Below are positions 47,753-57,799 of a stretch of 64,000 nucleotides of DNA, in pieces. A model generated the notes under the pieces. That model ran no database searches. It saw only the letters and a list, made by a program, of their open reading frames with translations, and was not told where the DNA came from. The stretch's first letter is position 1; every line of letters begins with the position of its first letter. Both the position numbers and the translations under genes were made by a program. This stretch comes from Ancylostoma caninum (taxonomy: Eukaryota > Nematoda > Chromadorea > Rhabditida > Ancylostomatidae), in assembly GCA_037903475.1 (NCBI GenBank), contig JBAJFG010000150.1, positions 1,054,001 to 1,118,000 of the forward strand, written 5' to 3'.

Positions 47753-48377
47753 TCAATTGGTTTGTGCTATTCCATGATTTTTACTCCATTTTCTGGTGTG
47801 TTGGCGAAATATTATTGCACAAATCACTTTGCCGTCATTTCTACATATCACGAGTTCTTGGTGCAATTTTTCATTTTCTATTTTTGCCTTGGACAACAAC
47901 CTATTTTTGGCTTCATTGGCATTGTGATTCATCATAAATAGACATAGTAGTTCACAACACAAAGAATAATATTCTTTCATTCGATCCAAAGTAGTCTTAG
48001 AATCTTCTTTGTTGTTTCTCTCATTTTTGTTTTTCCAATTCCTCTCCTGAAAAGATGTAGCACTCTTCCCATGTACTGTCAATGTAGTAACTCTTTCTAG
48101 GTACTGTCATTCTCATTTCTGGAAATAGTTCTTTTTCAATAGGAATTATTACAATAGGAATTACATTCTGCAAGGAATAACGTACATATTTGAAAATAGG
48201 GGCGAAACCATATTTGTTCTCTATGGTCCTCTTTCCTACGTTTCCTATTCTATGCATTTTCTGACTCGTTTCTGGTGTTGAGCACATTAATTCCAGAGTA
48301 AACATATACAAACAAACAAGTGGGAGTTTAGTCAAATAGTTTTCAAGAAATGAATAAAATATTCTGGTGTTCTTCAA
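47753..48377 (-). pseudogene. Decayed coding frame split by a 28-bp tandem duplication
   Basis: Two long minus-strand frames overlap. The upstream one (48377-48021) contains KYGFAPIFKYVRYSLQNVIP and ends ...GEELEKQK. The downstream one (48082-47753) contains RMKEYYSLCCELLCLFMMNH and IENEKLHQELVICRNDGKV and ends ...NHGIAQTN. At their overlap, 48054-48081 and 48082-48109 are imperfect copies of one another (each contains atgtag then ctctt then gtactgtca). A 28-base duplication shifts the frame by one, which would explain why a single ancestral frame of about 200 codons is now two. A second small duplication (aattcctattg twice) lies about 50 bases upstream of it. The composition is AT-rich, lysine- and asparagine-rich. 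I do not recognise the protein; it may be a retired host gene or part of a mobile element. It is not shown to belong to the exon at 46450-46699. Confidence 0.35.
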
Positions 48378-48741
48378 ACTCCCGTTCTAGTTGCGTTCTT
48401 ATTCAACCCTTCTCCACTTCCTCAAAGTAACATAACGAATATAAACAGGCTTTTGAAGTAGTGACTAGAGTACAGTTTATACGTAGCTACTATACTAACA
48501 TATAATAATACAGAACAGTGTGCTCGAATAGATGCCCAAATGAATATTCGATTTTGAATAGGTCGAACATTTGACCATTTTGAAAAAGAGAGCCTCACAA
48601 CGTCGTTTTCCCTGAAGAGCTGTAGGCCTCTCTAACTCAGGCACTCGAATCCTCGACCCCATCTGAAATTTAGCAAAACTTTATTGAAGCGAATACTCAC
48701 TTGGATTTTTCTGCCACCTTATTCGTTTTTACATGTACATA

Positions 48742-50935
48742 TTGGGTTGGGGAATAAGTTCGTTCGGTTTTTTCAACTTGTTTTTTCACGGCGACTTTAA
48801 CTTTCCTTGACCGGCAACCGGCAGTCATAGTCTATTTTGAAGCCCTTGATTTGCTCTTTCTGAATGTTGTAACCTCATTCCTGAATTCTCGTTTTACCTT
48901 GCTTTCTACCGCATGGATTGTGACCACCCAAGTCGATAAAATTGAACCTCCCCGCAACCGACAACCATTCGACTTCAATCGTGGATCAGAAGTGGCTTAA
49001 TTGGCTAGGGAAATCAATGGCGTTTGGAGAGGAATCTCTACTAATGAAAGGACAGCATAGAAGTGGTGAACCCACTTCAGACAGGGCAAATTTGGCCTCG
49101 AAGTCACTTCTCGTTCTGGATGCCCAATTTGTAAGACATAAAGGCGATTGTTCGCTAAGGTTGCTTCGGATGTAAGGAAGAACCACTACTGATGCTAACC
49201 CTCAACAATACAAGGTGGCTGTTAGGTATGGATCGCTCAATTTTCTAACCTCCTTCTCCAAAGAAGTAGGATTTCGCGATGCCATATTGTTTACTTGTTT
49301 CGCACAAGCATTGGCCATCACCATGTAAAGGTCCTGCTCGAAGACGTCTGATTCAGCATCGGTGCAGGCCCTCAGTCGCCCCTCAAGCAAGACTTCAGTT
49401 GGCCGCGAGAGGTTGACGTCGGTCTTGCTCCACACCCTCGTAAATGCTATCCTGAGGGAGTTCACACCTCCATGGCTAGTAGCGGACACCTTGACCTCTA
49501 GGAAGCTCCAAACGAAGTAGACCAGCGGATTGAGATCAGGGAGAAGCAAACCGTATATCTTTGTCTTACCAATCGGGAAAGTCAGAGTCACACAAGGCGA
49601 AAGTGGATTATTTGGCCAGATGAGAGGCCCTCCTTTGCTACGAGATAAACCACTCTGCGCATCTGTGTCTGTTGGTCCCTGGAAGGAGTACATAGCGTAA
49701 GATGTCCTTCTGATGAAAATCTGCGTCAACTTTCGGCAATTTCGTCACGAAAAGCAGCGAAGAAGGCCTTCCTGAGGTCAATTCATCCCAGACCATAGCA
49801 GACTAAAGAAAAAGAGCTCATTCACTTGTCACCTATTTCTTCATTGTACTACGATACAATGACAGTGGTCGTGTTGGCTCCCACAGAATTCACGCAGCCC
49901 AATCAGTAAAAACTTTTTCATCAACAAAAACGAGGTTGAGGAGGCGGCCACAAAGATTTCTTTTGGAAACTTTTTTGCCTAATTCAAAAGTTCCCTGTTC
50001 ACCCAATCTGACAGTGTGCTGTTTCAAACGTTCAATAACTGCGCAGCCCCAGCCCAAGTTTCGCGATCTTCTGAGCAGTGTCTATGGAGATATTCGAGTT
50101 GGAAGCCACGCGATTCAATGTGAAGGAATTGTCGCAGGCGATGCACTTCTCGATAATGCCACGTAAACGTGAAGTGCGAATGGATCGAGGTCACATGGTT
50201 TCTGGAGTGGAGCAATACGGCCTGTCTCCCTTTGATGTTTGACAATATTCCTTTCTGTTAGCGCGGAGAAATCAGAGCGTTTAGCAAATTCAGTAACATG
50301 GAGTGTGCAACCACTGAAGTTCACTGATGGCAGTAGATGAGGAAATCGTTCTATAACTTCTAGAAGAATCCAAGCAGGAAACCAAAACTCTCATGCTGAC
50401 CATGAAAGCCACTAGTTATCGTATCATCACAAGATTTAGGTGATAGCTGTTCTCCAATTTCCTTTCTCATCTTCAAAAAACGCGATCCATACTTAACAGC
50501 CACCCTGTATATAAGTTTAGCTAACACATTCCGTGCAAAACCTCAAAATGCTGGATAAGTGGTGATCGTCCACATTGGGTGTGCTCGACTCCTCTGTACA
50601 AATTTCACCAAAATGACAAGCAAAAATCTCAAATGTAGGGAATTTTTACCACTACCGACTCTTCTGATCTAGTTCAGTCATACATACCTTATTTTGTTCG
50701 GTTCCCAATTAATTTGATAAATATCATCCAAGAGTTGCGGTTGCGGGATACAATTTTAGTCGTCTCAAACAAAGAAATTTTTCGTAGACTTGGAGCTGAC
50801 AAGCAGCCTTGTGCCTGGCAGCATTAATGGAGGAGGAAATGCGCTACGCTACCCATTTAGTGTGGTTTACAATGATGGTGGAAAATGGTGGTTTCTTGCT
50901 CATGAAAAACCGAACGAACTTATTCCCCAACCCAA
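48742..50935 (-). mobile_element. Mariner-family element, 2194 bp, decayed transposase
   Basis: Inverted repeats of about 32 bases begin TTGGGTTGGGGAATAAGTTC at both ends and are almost perfect. TA flanks at 48740-48741 and 50936-50937 give the target duplication. The length exceeds the usual 1.3 kb of mariner elements, so it may carry an internal insertion or belong to a longer-bodied subgroup. Transposase remnants run along the minus strand. Confidence 0.85.
49202..50324 (-). pseudogene. Mariner/Tc1-superfamily transposase relic
   Basis: Reading the minus strand, about 50165-50035 gives RGIIEKCIACDNSFTLNRVA followed by an N-terminal helix-turn-helix-like stretch (SNISIDTAQKIAKLGLGLRS). About 49935-49895 gives LVFVDEKVFTDWAA, the motif around the first catalytic Asp (DEK.F). 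The frame 49729-49202 contains LLLPDLNPLVYFVWSFLEVK, the block around the last catalytic Asp (PDLNP.DYFVW in relatives), and then a C-terminal tail. The parts lie in different frames with stops between them, so the copy is dead. Such enzymes excise and insert the element at TA sites; any mobility would need an intact copy elsewhere. Confidence 0.75.
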
Positions 50936-51104
50936 TAATTAGTAATCACGCCTAGTAAACCATTAGACTTCATAAGCATTAAACTTAGTATCCTGCTGTT
51001 GTAACCTTAAAAATTACTGAATTTACATTGTAAATTTGTCCAAACACCATAACTGGCTGCTCTTTTGCCACAAGAACACGAGCCCAACCCTTCTCAGGAT
51101 TTCT

Positions 51105-51578
51105 TCAGCCCGGTTTCACCATTCTCAGCAGTCTGGACGGAAGTGGCCGTTTTTGCAAGCCTAAGTGTGAATCTACGCGTAGTATCAGTTTGCAGGTGTG
51201 TATGCTTAACAGATCGCACCGGGCGGATGGCGATGAGGTGCTCGGGGAAGTGGGCGAATATTTGGGGAATGTTATCTGTGACGCGTATTCGTTGAATGGA
51301 GTCAGTAGTTGTGGCTGAGGTCGAGCCGAGGACCGGTTCGAGCCGGCTGAGTCATCGCCAGCGATCGGCCCGCGTTTGTTTGACGGGTGGCCGTGGCCGC
51401 GAAAAAACGCACCCTCTGTGTACACATTACGCAAATTGACAACTTTCCGATTAGGTTCGCGCATTCCTTGCGTTGCGTGGGCGGGCGTGCGTGCGTGCCT
51501 GCACAACTCTGCACCCACACTCGCACTATTTACCCATTGTGACTCTTCCGAATCGTCATAAAAACACTCAAATATCAT
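51105..51578 (-). CDS. 157-codon open frame, possible exon(s), function unknown
   Basis: A locally GC-rich block carries a minus-strand frame starting MIFECFYDDSEESQWVNSAS. Its middle (about 51350-51200) reads ...QLLTPFNEYASQITFPKYSP followed by a Ser/Thr/Pro-rich stretch (TSPSTSSPSAR). A possible acceptor (gactcag) precedes the middle part and a GTGCGA donor follows it, so a shorter spliced exon is plausible. The opposite strand is also fairly open (51065-51295), which is common in GC-rich DNA and lowers confidence. The block lies just beyond the right end of the 2.2-kb mariner element and is not part of it. No domain or signal peptide is visible. Confidence 0.25.
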   Translation of the reverse strand: MIFECFYDDSEESQWVNSASVGAELCRHARTPAHATQGMREPNRKVVNLRNVYTEGAFFRGHGHPSNKRGPIAGDDSAGSNRSSARPQPQLLTPFNEYASQITFPKYSPTSPSTSSPSARCDLLSIHTCKLILRVDSHLGLQKRPLPSRLLRMVKPG

Positions 51579-53416
51579 ATCTTTATTCGTGGATAGGTGA
51601 GGATGAACAACGATTCGCCAAAAGAAAGGTGTAGGTCCATAACTGGAGTGTAGTCACAAGGTCGCTCCTTTCCAGATTTTTTTTTTGCTTAGTAAATCCT
51701 TGACATAATTCTTTTGAATACCTAAGAAACATTTCTAGTTGGTGGTGTTCTCTTTGAACACTGCCGATCTTTCGGTACAAGTATATGAACTAATGTTGAC
51801 TGATACACTACCATTGAAGGTTAACTATTTCTAATGTGATGTTTGAGAGTCGCGTTTCAGGTAGTTCCGCGTGCGTTTGCTTAGTTGAGAGGAGCAATTT
51901 CGGAGATATTATAGATTCCTTCCGATACTTTTTTTTTCTATTCCAATTTTGATCAATGAACAATCCTTTTCAACCCATTGACAATCGGGCGCTTTTCGCG
52001 TTTTTCCACATTTCCTCCATTTCTGAAAACTTTCACTGCTCCAAAATGTTTATAATAACTAAAGTCTGAGTTTTATAATCACATCGTATTAGGAGTTTTA
52101 TTACGCCCCCCTCTGAGAAAACGGTCATTAGGGTCTAGTGATCTCTCGAACTGGTCCATGCGAAAAAAAGGCGCGGCTCACCGCTGAGCCACGCGGTCAT
52201 CAATGGGGTAAGACTATTTAACAAGTAAGTACCTATTCTCCTCCAGTAAAGCTTCCATTTACATTCCATTGGAAGACACAGATGCTGACCTCCTTACATA
52301 ATATTTGTTCATGATTTCAGTAGCCAGAGATTTATGTTACCGAATGCACAGCACATCTTAAGTTTTTGACGCAGGAAAGTAGCTTTCAAAAACTGCAACT
52401 TGTCCATACATTAGGGATTTTAAATGAAGAATTATGTTTTGTCGTGTCATCAAACACGTTCCCATCAATCCATTTCTTTAACGAAAATATTTCATGAAGG
52501 GAAAAGGTGTGACTAGGAGTGAGGAGAACTCGAGCTTCAGCTCGGGTACAAACAATCACATTATTCAATAAAACGACTGACATTCTTGTAAAGCAAAAAA
52601 AATAACATTGTTGAACGACTTTTTTCTTTTGGTGCACCTAGAGTGCTCTGAATGAATGAATGAATGAATAAATTCAAGCAATTTGTCAAGCACCTGAAAA
52701 GCAGGAAATATGAACAAGTTGTAAGAACTGCTCGATTTTTCGAAAACCTAACAAAGAAGCTCCCATATAGCATATAGCAAAAAGGAACCTCTTGTTATCG
52801 ATAAGAATCTCCGGAAGTGTTCAATGTTGTGGGCATCTTTTGTTTGCAATATCGCTGGAACGTGGTTGACTCTTCCAAAATGGCAAAACTCACTCTTCTT
52901 TTTTTGCATGCGTAAGCCCAGGCTTCTATAGAAGTTAGAATTTCGGCTGACACCGTCGATACTTCCAATGCTGCTACCAACCATGGAAGAAGAGGAGGAG
53001 CATCAAATACCGGGCTTTATTGACGTACTTTTTTGTCTTATGCCCAACTCATTCTAACTTATTAATATCTATAGGTGTGATTCAAAAGTTAAGACAAATG
53101 TGATCCCGCTCAAAGAGAAAAATCTAAACCCGAGTAGGTTCAGGCAGGTGGTTTCACAAGCCAGTTATGTTGCCGGTTAGCTTCAACTAAAAAGTTAGCT
53201 TAGGTGAATTTTAACAGATAAACATTGACGGAGTAAATCTGAAACGTGGCACTCAGCTTTTTTGGCCATGCTGGCATGGGGCCTTGAAATTTCGACCATC
53301 CCGACTCTCTTAAATTCCTTATTGAACAGCCATCGAAATCTTGTGATGCCCAGTTCCATAGTTTTAAGGGGAAATGTCTTTAGTTAGTTTTAACCCAATT
53401 TTTTCAAGTTATACTA

Positions 53417-54302
53417 TTGCGTTAGGCAATAAGTTCGTGCTGTTTTTTCTTCAACTTAATTTTTTTGCTGTACTTGAACAATTTCCGACGGCATGTCATG
53501 GATCACTTTATAGCTCTTGCTCTGCTCTTTACCCTTGCAGTAACCAAGTTCTTGAATACTACCCCTATCCCGTTTTCTATCGCAAGAAATGTGACCCTCC
53601 AATTTGACAAGAACAAAAATCTCCGACACCTCCTGCCATACGACTTGCATCGTTGATGAAATACATTTCACACTGCTAGAGGCACAAAACGACGTCTTCA
53701 AAGAGGGTTTTGCCGCTGGAGGGACAACGTGGGAGTGGGTGTCCACTTCAGAGAAGTCAATTTTTGCCTGTAGCATACCCCTCATTCTGAACGTCAGTTT
53801 CTAGAACAGTGGGCTAATTATCCGCTGGATTTTGCTCTTAGCGTTAAAAAAGAATAACTACATGTGCTATTTATTTGCATTACCTAAGTCCAACTGATCC
53901 ACTTTGAGGAAAAAACGTAGAAGGGCTCAGTACAAGGTGAGCTTTCACATTGAGGAAGCGCTACTACTCTGGACAAATTTCGCCAAAATGATAATTCGGA
54001 TGCTGGGATGAAGGATGATCCTACTAGCTTCCCTTCTGCATTTTCTATCCACCTATTTGGTTTATTTTACTCAGCATATTATGAAGTTCCACCTGCGCGT
54101 TTGGACCGGGGACCACAAATTGAGTCCTCTCAAGCAATGTAGCTTTTCAGGGATATGGAACTGAGGAGGTGCCCCGTCTCTTGCAGCGTTATCAGTGGAG
54201 GAGATGCGCTATTTAAGATTCTCGTTGCGAATGATGTCGTTTACGAAAAAAATGTGATTTCGATCTCCATCGAAAACCGCACGAACTTATTGCATAACCC
54301 AA
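53417..54302. mobile_element. Shortened relative of the 2.2-kb mariner (886 bp)
   Basis: Ends TTGCGTTAGGCAATAAGTTC (left) and TTGGGTTATGCAATAAGTTC (reverse complement of right), flanked by TA, are clearly related to TTGGGTTGGGGAATAAGTTC of the element at 48742. Internal stretches also align, e.g. ttgctctgctctttaccctt / tttgctctttctgaatgttg followed by ...ttctaccgcatggattgtgacc / ttctatcgcaagaaatgtgacc. It lacks the conserved transposase core and looks like an older internal-deletion derivative. Confidence 0.7.
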
Positions 54303-54354
54303 TACTTTCAAGTAACACTGGCGCCACAGCGGCTACCCCAGAATGTACTGTATA

Positions 54355-54582
54355 AAGTTATTCATGCTTGCGACGCGTCAAAGTTTACGCGGCTAGACAA
54401 AACTTCACGAAGTTTTCGCGCCGACCCGAAGCGGCGAAAATGGAAACGCGGTTTGTTCGCGCGGCAGTCGCAACGGCGAAACTAGGAACATTGCTGACCT
54501 GCCAGGATTTGTCTTCTACCTCTCTCTTTTGCACTGTGTATCGGCGCGTAAACTTTGACGCTCCGCAAGCATGAATAACTTT
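54355..54582. mobile_element. 228-bp MITE with 38-bp inverted repeats
   Basis: AAAGTTATTCATGCTTGCGA and its partner AAAGTTATTCATGCTTGCGG (reverse complement of the right end) continue to caaagtttacgcg. The repeats TAT/TA flank both ends. It is GC-rich inside and lies only 50 bp from the right end of the 886-bp mariner derivative. Confidence 0.75.
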
Positions 54583-55154
54583 TATATTCCAAAAATTAGA
54601 GCAATTCAATGTGATATATTTAACTGCACAGCGCGCATTTTATCCCACGCCAAATCATGGAGATGGGGCCCTATCAATCAACGATCGATGGCTGGAAGCT
54701 CGCCAGAACATGTCTCGCCTATAAGAAAATGGCGAGACTTACCTCATCTTAGCAGCCGACCAAGTGCCAAGATCCGTGGAACAGAGAGTATAGCCCTGTT
54801 GCGGACTTTGGATATGATTACCTTAAACGTCTGATACCCTCTTCCAGCCAACATGTCCGGTTTTGGGAAACATAGAGGTAAAGAAATTCCAGTCCAGCAA
54901 CAGTTATTCCCCTCTGAGATTTCGCACCAGCTCGCAGCTTTATGATATGTCTTCTACACTTTATACAATATTAGATGTCATACTTATGTGTACTGTACAA
55001 AAATAAATAGGAATATATAAAAATCCCTGTCTTCTTGGAAGTACAAGATGCCGCATAATTGCTGTCCCGCTATGAAAATGCACCCAGAAAAAGTGGAAGG
55101 GCACATTTGCGGACGACCTCTCCAGGAACTGTTAACGGATTTGAGTCAGATGCA

Positions 55155-55352
55155 TTAAAACTGTAATATAGCGTCCACCCCTGCTCTCATCGTTCGGATG
55201 GTAAGATCCGGTTTAGGTTCTACGGCTGTCCTCAACGCCTGGTCGTCAACCGACAACCCGCCACCACGACCATGGTTGCATTTGAGTTTAAAATCGTGGG
55301 AAGAGGACTTCGCGAACCGCAAGCCCACTGTCCGTTGGGAAGGCGATTCCAA
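55155..55352 (-). CDS. Open frame of 65 codons, possibly coding or a transposon remnant
   Basis: The minus-strand frame starts MESPSQRTVGLRFAKSSSHD, contains CNHGRGGGLSVDDQALR and ends ...RAGVDAILQF. Its composition resembles coding sequence. The plus strand of the same segment has a 66-codon frame (55198-55398), and a GGTAAG donor-like site lies at about 55199 on the plus strand, so the direction is uncertain. The flanking stretch 55396-55680 on the plus strand reads as broken frames with several stops. I cannot tell a host exon from an old mobile-element fragment. Confidence 0.18.
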   Translation of the reverse strand: MESPSQRTVGLRFAKSSSHDFKLKCNHGRGGGLSVDDQALRTAVEPKPDLTIRTMRAGVDAILQF

Positions 55353-56540
55353 GCCAAAACAAACGCAAGATTACAGCATACTTTCCGATAAAGAGTGATC
55401 GAGTTTGAAGCCATCAACCACAATCACCCGAAAATCGCGTCGGCTCATCATTTATTCGCGACTTCACAAAAACGCTCAGTAAAGAGCTAGCCAAAATATT
55501 CAAGCGGCATTCCAAATAGGAAGAAAGCTTTACCAGAAGGTTACTCAAGCTGGGCTGAAATCGCCCAAATTGGACAGAATAGAAAGTCTAGTTGAGCATA
55601 TCTCGAAACGGAAATTATTTTCGCAGCAACATGATATCTTACAGCGAAACTAAAAATTCAGATGTCTTTTCCCCTGACAGCCCCCAGACGCTTGGGATAT
55701 TTCGTCACTGTGGGCCGTTTGTGGTTACTCGAAATTTGTTTTCTGTTGATGGTTTTTGATTCCTTGAATGATTCTGGTTTATCCTCGAAGAGGTTGTTGG
55801 AGGACGTGCTCTCATACTATTTCTGTCCATTTTTTTATTGGGGACAGTAATTAGGCACCACCCTTTGCCGGAACCCATTATTCTTTCTAACTGGTTTTTT
55901 GTACCTGGAGTCTTAGTCAACGTTGAGAAATCTGTGATTTCTTGTTCCTGGTAGTGAACGTTCAATGAGATTTGGCAACTGTTCATTAAAATTCCCCGTT
56001 CTTTCTCACATATGAAAGTTAGACGAGTTTTCGCTGCGCAAAAACCATGCAGTCACATGATAACGGTAGAACGCACCAATTTCGGCAACAGGACACAAGA
56101 AGCGCCAGCAGTCAGTGCCTGGGTACATAGATTTTAGATCGGCTTCGATGATCTCGTAGATAGACAGCGCGACGCTCGCCACTTGCGTAGTCATACGTTG
56201 TTCCCTTTCGGCGACCGCTTCTAATTCGATGCCGCACTCCTGGAAGCTCCGGAAGCATCCGACTTTCACTCCCATGCAAGCGATTCCTGATAACGAATCG
56301 GAACAAGGTACTAGTTATCACTCAGTTTTTCAACGTCTTAGCTTTTTCATGCGGCTTGGGGTTTATCTCACGTGCAGGCTCAGACGGCTATGAGTCAGCA
56401 TCCGGGTTTGTCGCAGAAGCTGCGACGAAGTATTTTTTGTCGTCGTGCCAATCCCGCAACAATTCGTGTCTACCAGCTGAAGATGAACAATAGTGTTCTT
56501 GAATGGACAAAAAAGTCATAGTACTCGCGCGAAAATTGTA

Positions 56541-57796
56541 TTAGGTGCGTGCAAAAGTTCCGGGGCAGTTCCACGTTATTTTTCAAAGCTCCATAACTTG
56601 ACTCAAAGTCAGCAATTTGGTTCAAAACAAAAAGCATTGGCATCTGCATAATGTTGCCAATATGGCACAGAGAAGATTTTTCTGGGAGCTAAAAATTTGA
56701 CAGGTCTACACCTGTGATAATGGCGCACGTCGTTTTCCAGTAGGGTCTGTTCATTAAAAGTTTTACAGCGGAGGTAAAGCCATGGAAGGTTGAAATGGGG
56801 GTACACTGTTAGAGGCAGGTCCGAGGAGTAATATAGGTTAGGCTAGAATTTCGAAGCACGAATGGCCAATTCTTTATACGGTTGACACTGCAACATGCTG
56901 GTGTGCGCTATCCCACAGCCGGAACAGACCACATATTTCCGCCTGTGTCGGCCCTATGCTTAAGAGTATTCCCGTGAATACTTTAGGAAAAAGAGAATAC
57001 TATAGAGCGATTATTGTGCATTCATTAGAAAATAAATTCATTGCAGATGAGTCGCGTTGCTGACTATGAAAAATCAAAATTTTTTAAAAGAAGGTAGTGA
57101 GTGGGTGGCAGGAGCCCGGACTTTCGGATGACCTCCTCCTATTGTCGCACCTGACCCATTCTCTATCAACAATAGCAATTCTTCCCTGAAACTAATTGCT
57201 AGAAAATCTGAAGGTCGAATATCTGCAGACTTGACAGTGTGGACCTTGATGCTCTTCGCTCACCTCACGCAAAATCCATCTACTCACCTTCCCCTTCTTA
57301 CCGATTTTCTTCAAGTGACGAGGCATTGTTGACTAAATACCCCGTAATGTCTTGCCCACTTTGCACAATGTCTGGTTCAACCTGCTTTTTCTTGGCGCCT
57401 TTGCGATGACCAAATCTCTGACCAACTTGTGAAGCATTTTCCAGGCTCTTATCTCCGCTCAGAATTCCTAGGAACCCTCAAGCACCTGGCATTTTAGAGA
57501 ACGTACTCTCCACAAACGCATTATTGATGCTATGGGTTGCTTATCTTGTTAGTCTTCTAGATTTGATTTTATAAAGCGAAATTCCCCAAATTATTGCACA
57601 GCTCATAGCATTGGTTTTACACCCATAACAGAGCAACGCTGTAACCTAGACCCGAGCCAAAAGTAGCATAGGTAGCAGATTTTTCAGGCTACCAGCATAC
57701 ATGAAAATCGTTGCAGGATATCGTAAACGCAAGGAGCAAAACGACGTTGAACGGTGAAATACCACCAACTGCCCCGGAACTTTTGCACGCACCTAA
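56541..57796. mobile_element. Mariner-size TIR element (1256 bp)
   Basis: Perfect 30-bp inverted repeats begin TTAGGTGCGTGCAAAAGTTC and are flanked by TA at 56539-56540 and 57797-57798. Both length and terminus (TTAGGT.....AAAAGT) are typical of mariner elements. No D,D,D transposase motif could be read on either strand; the interior instead shows the exon-like sequence noted separately. Confidence 0.75.
57301..57470 (-). other. Exon-like segment inside the 1256-bp TIR element
   Basis: On the minus strand an acceptor-like ttcctag precedes a frame that reads ILSGDKSLENASQVGQRFGH then RKGAKKKQVEPDIVQSGQDI and ends ...NASSLEEN at a strong donor CG|GTAAGA. In another frame, ATG at about 57330 reads MPRHLKKIGKKGK directly into GTGAGT. 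Either would be a credible exon. Neither resembles mariner transposase, so it may be host sequence captured by, or lying beneath, the element. Confidence 0.25.
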
Positions 57797-57799
57797 TAG

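Noticed and set aside
55396..55850. Transposase or reverse transcriptase remnant
   Set aside because: Broken frames with several stops and no catalytic motif that I could read.
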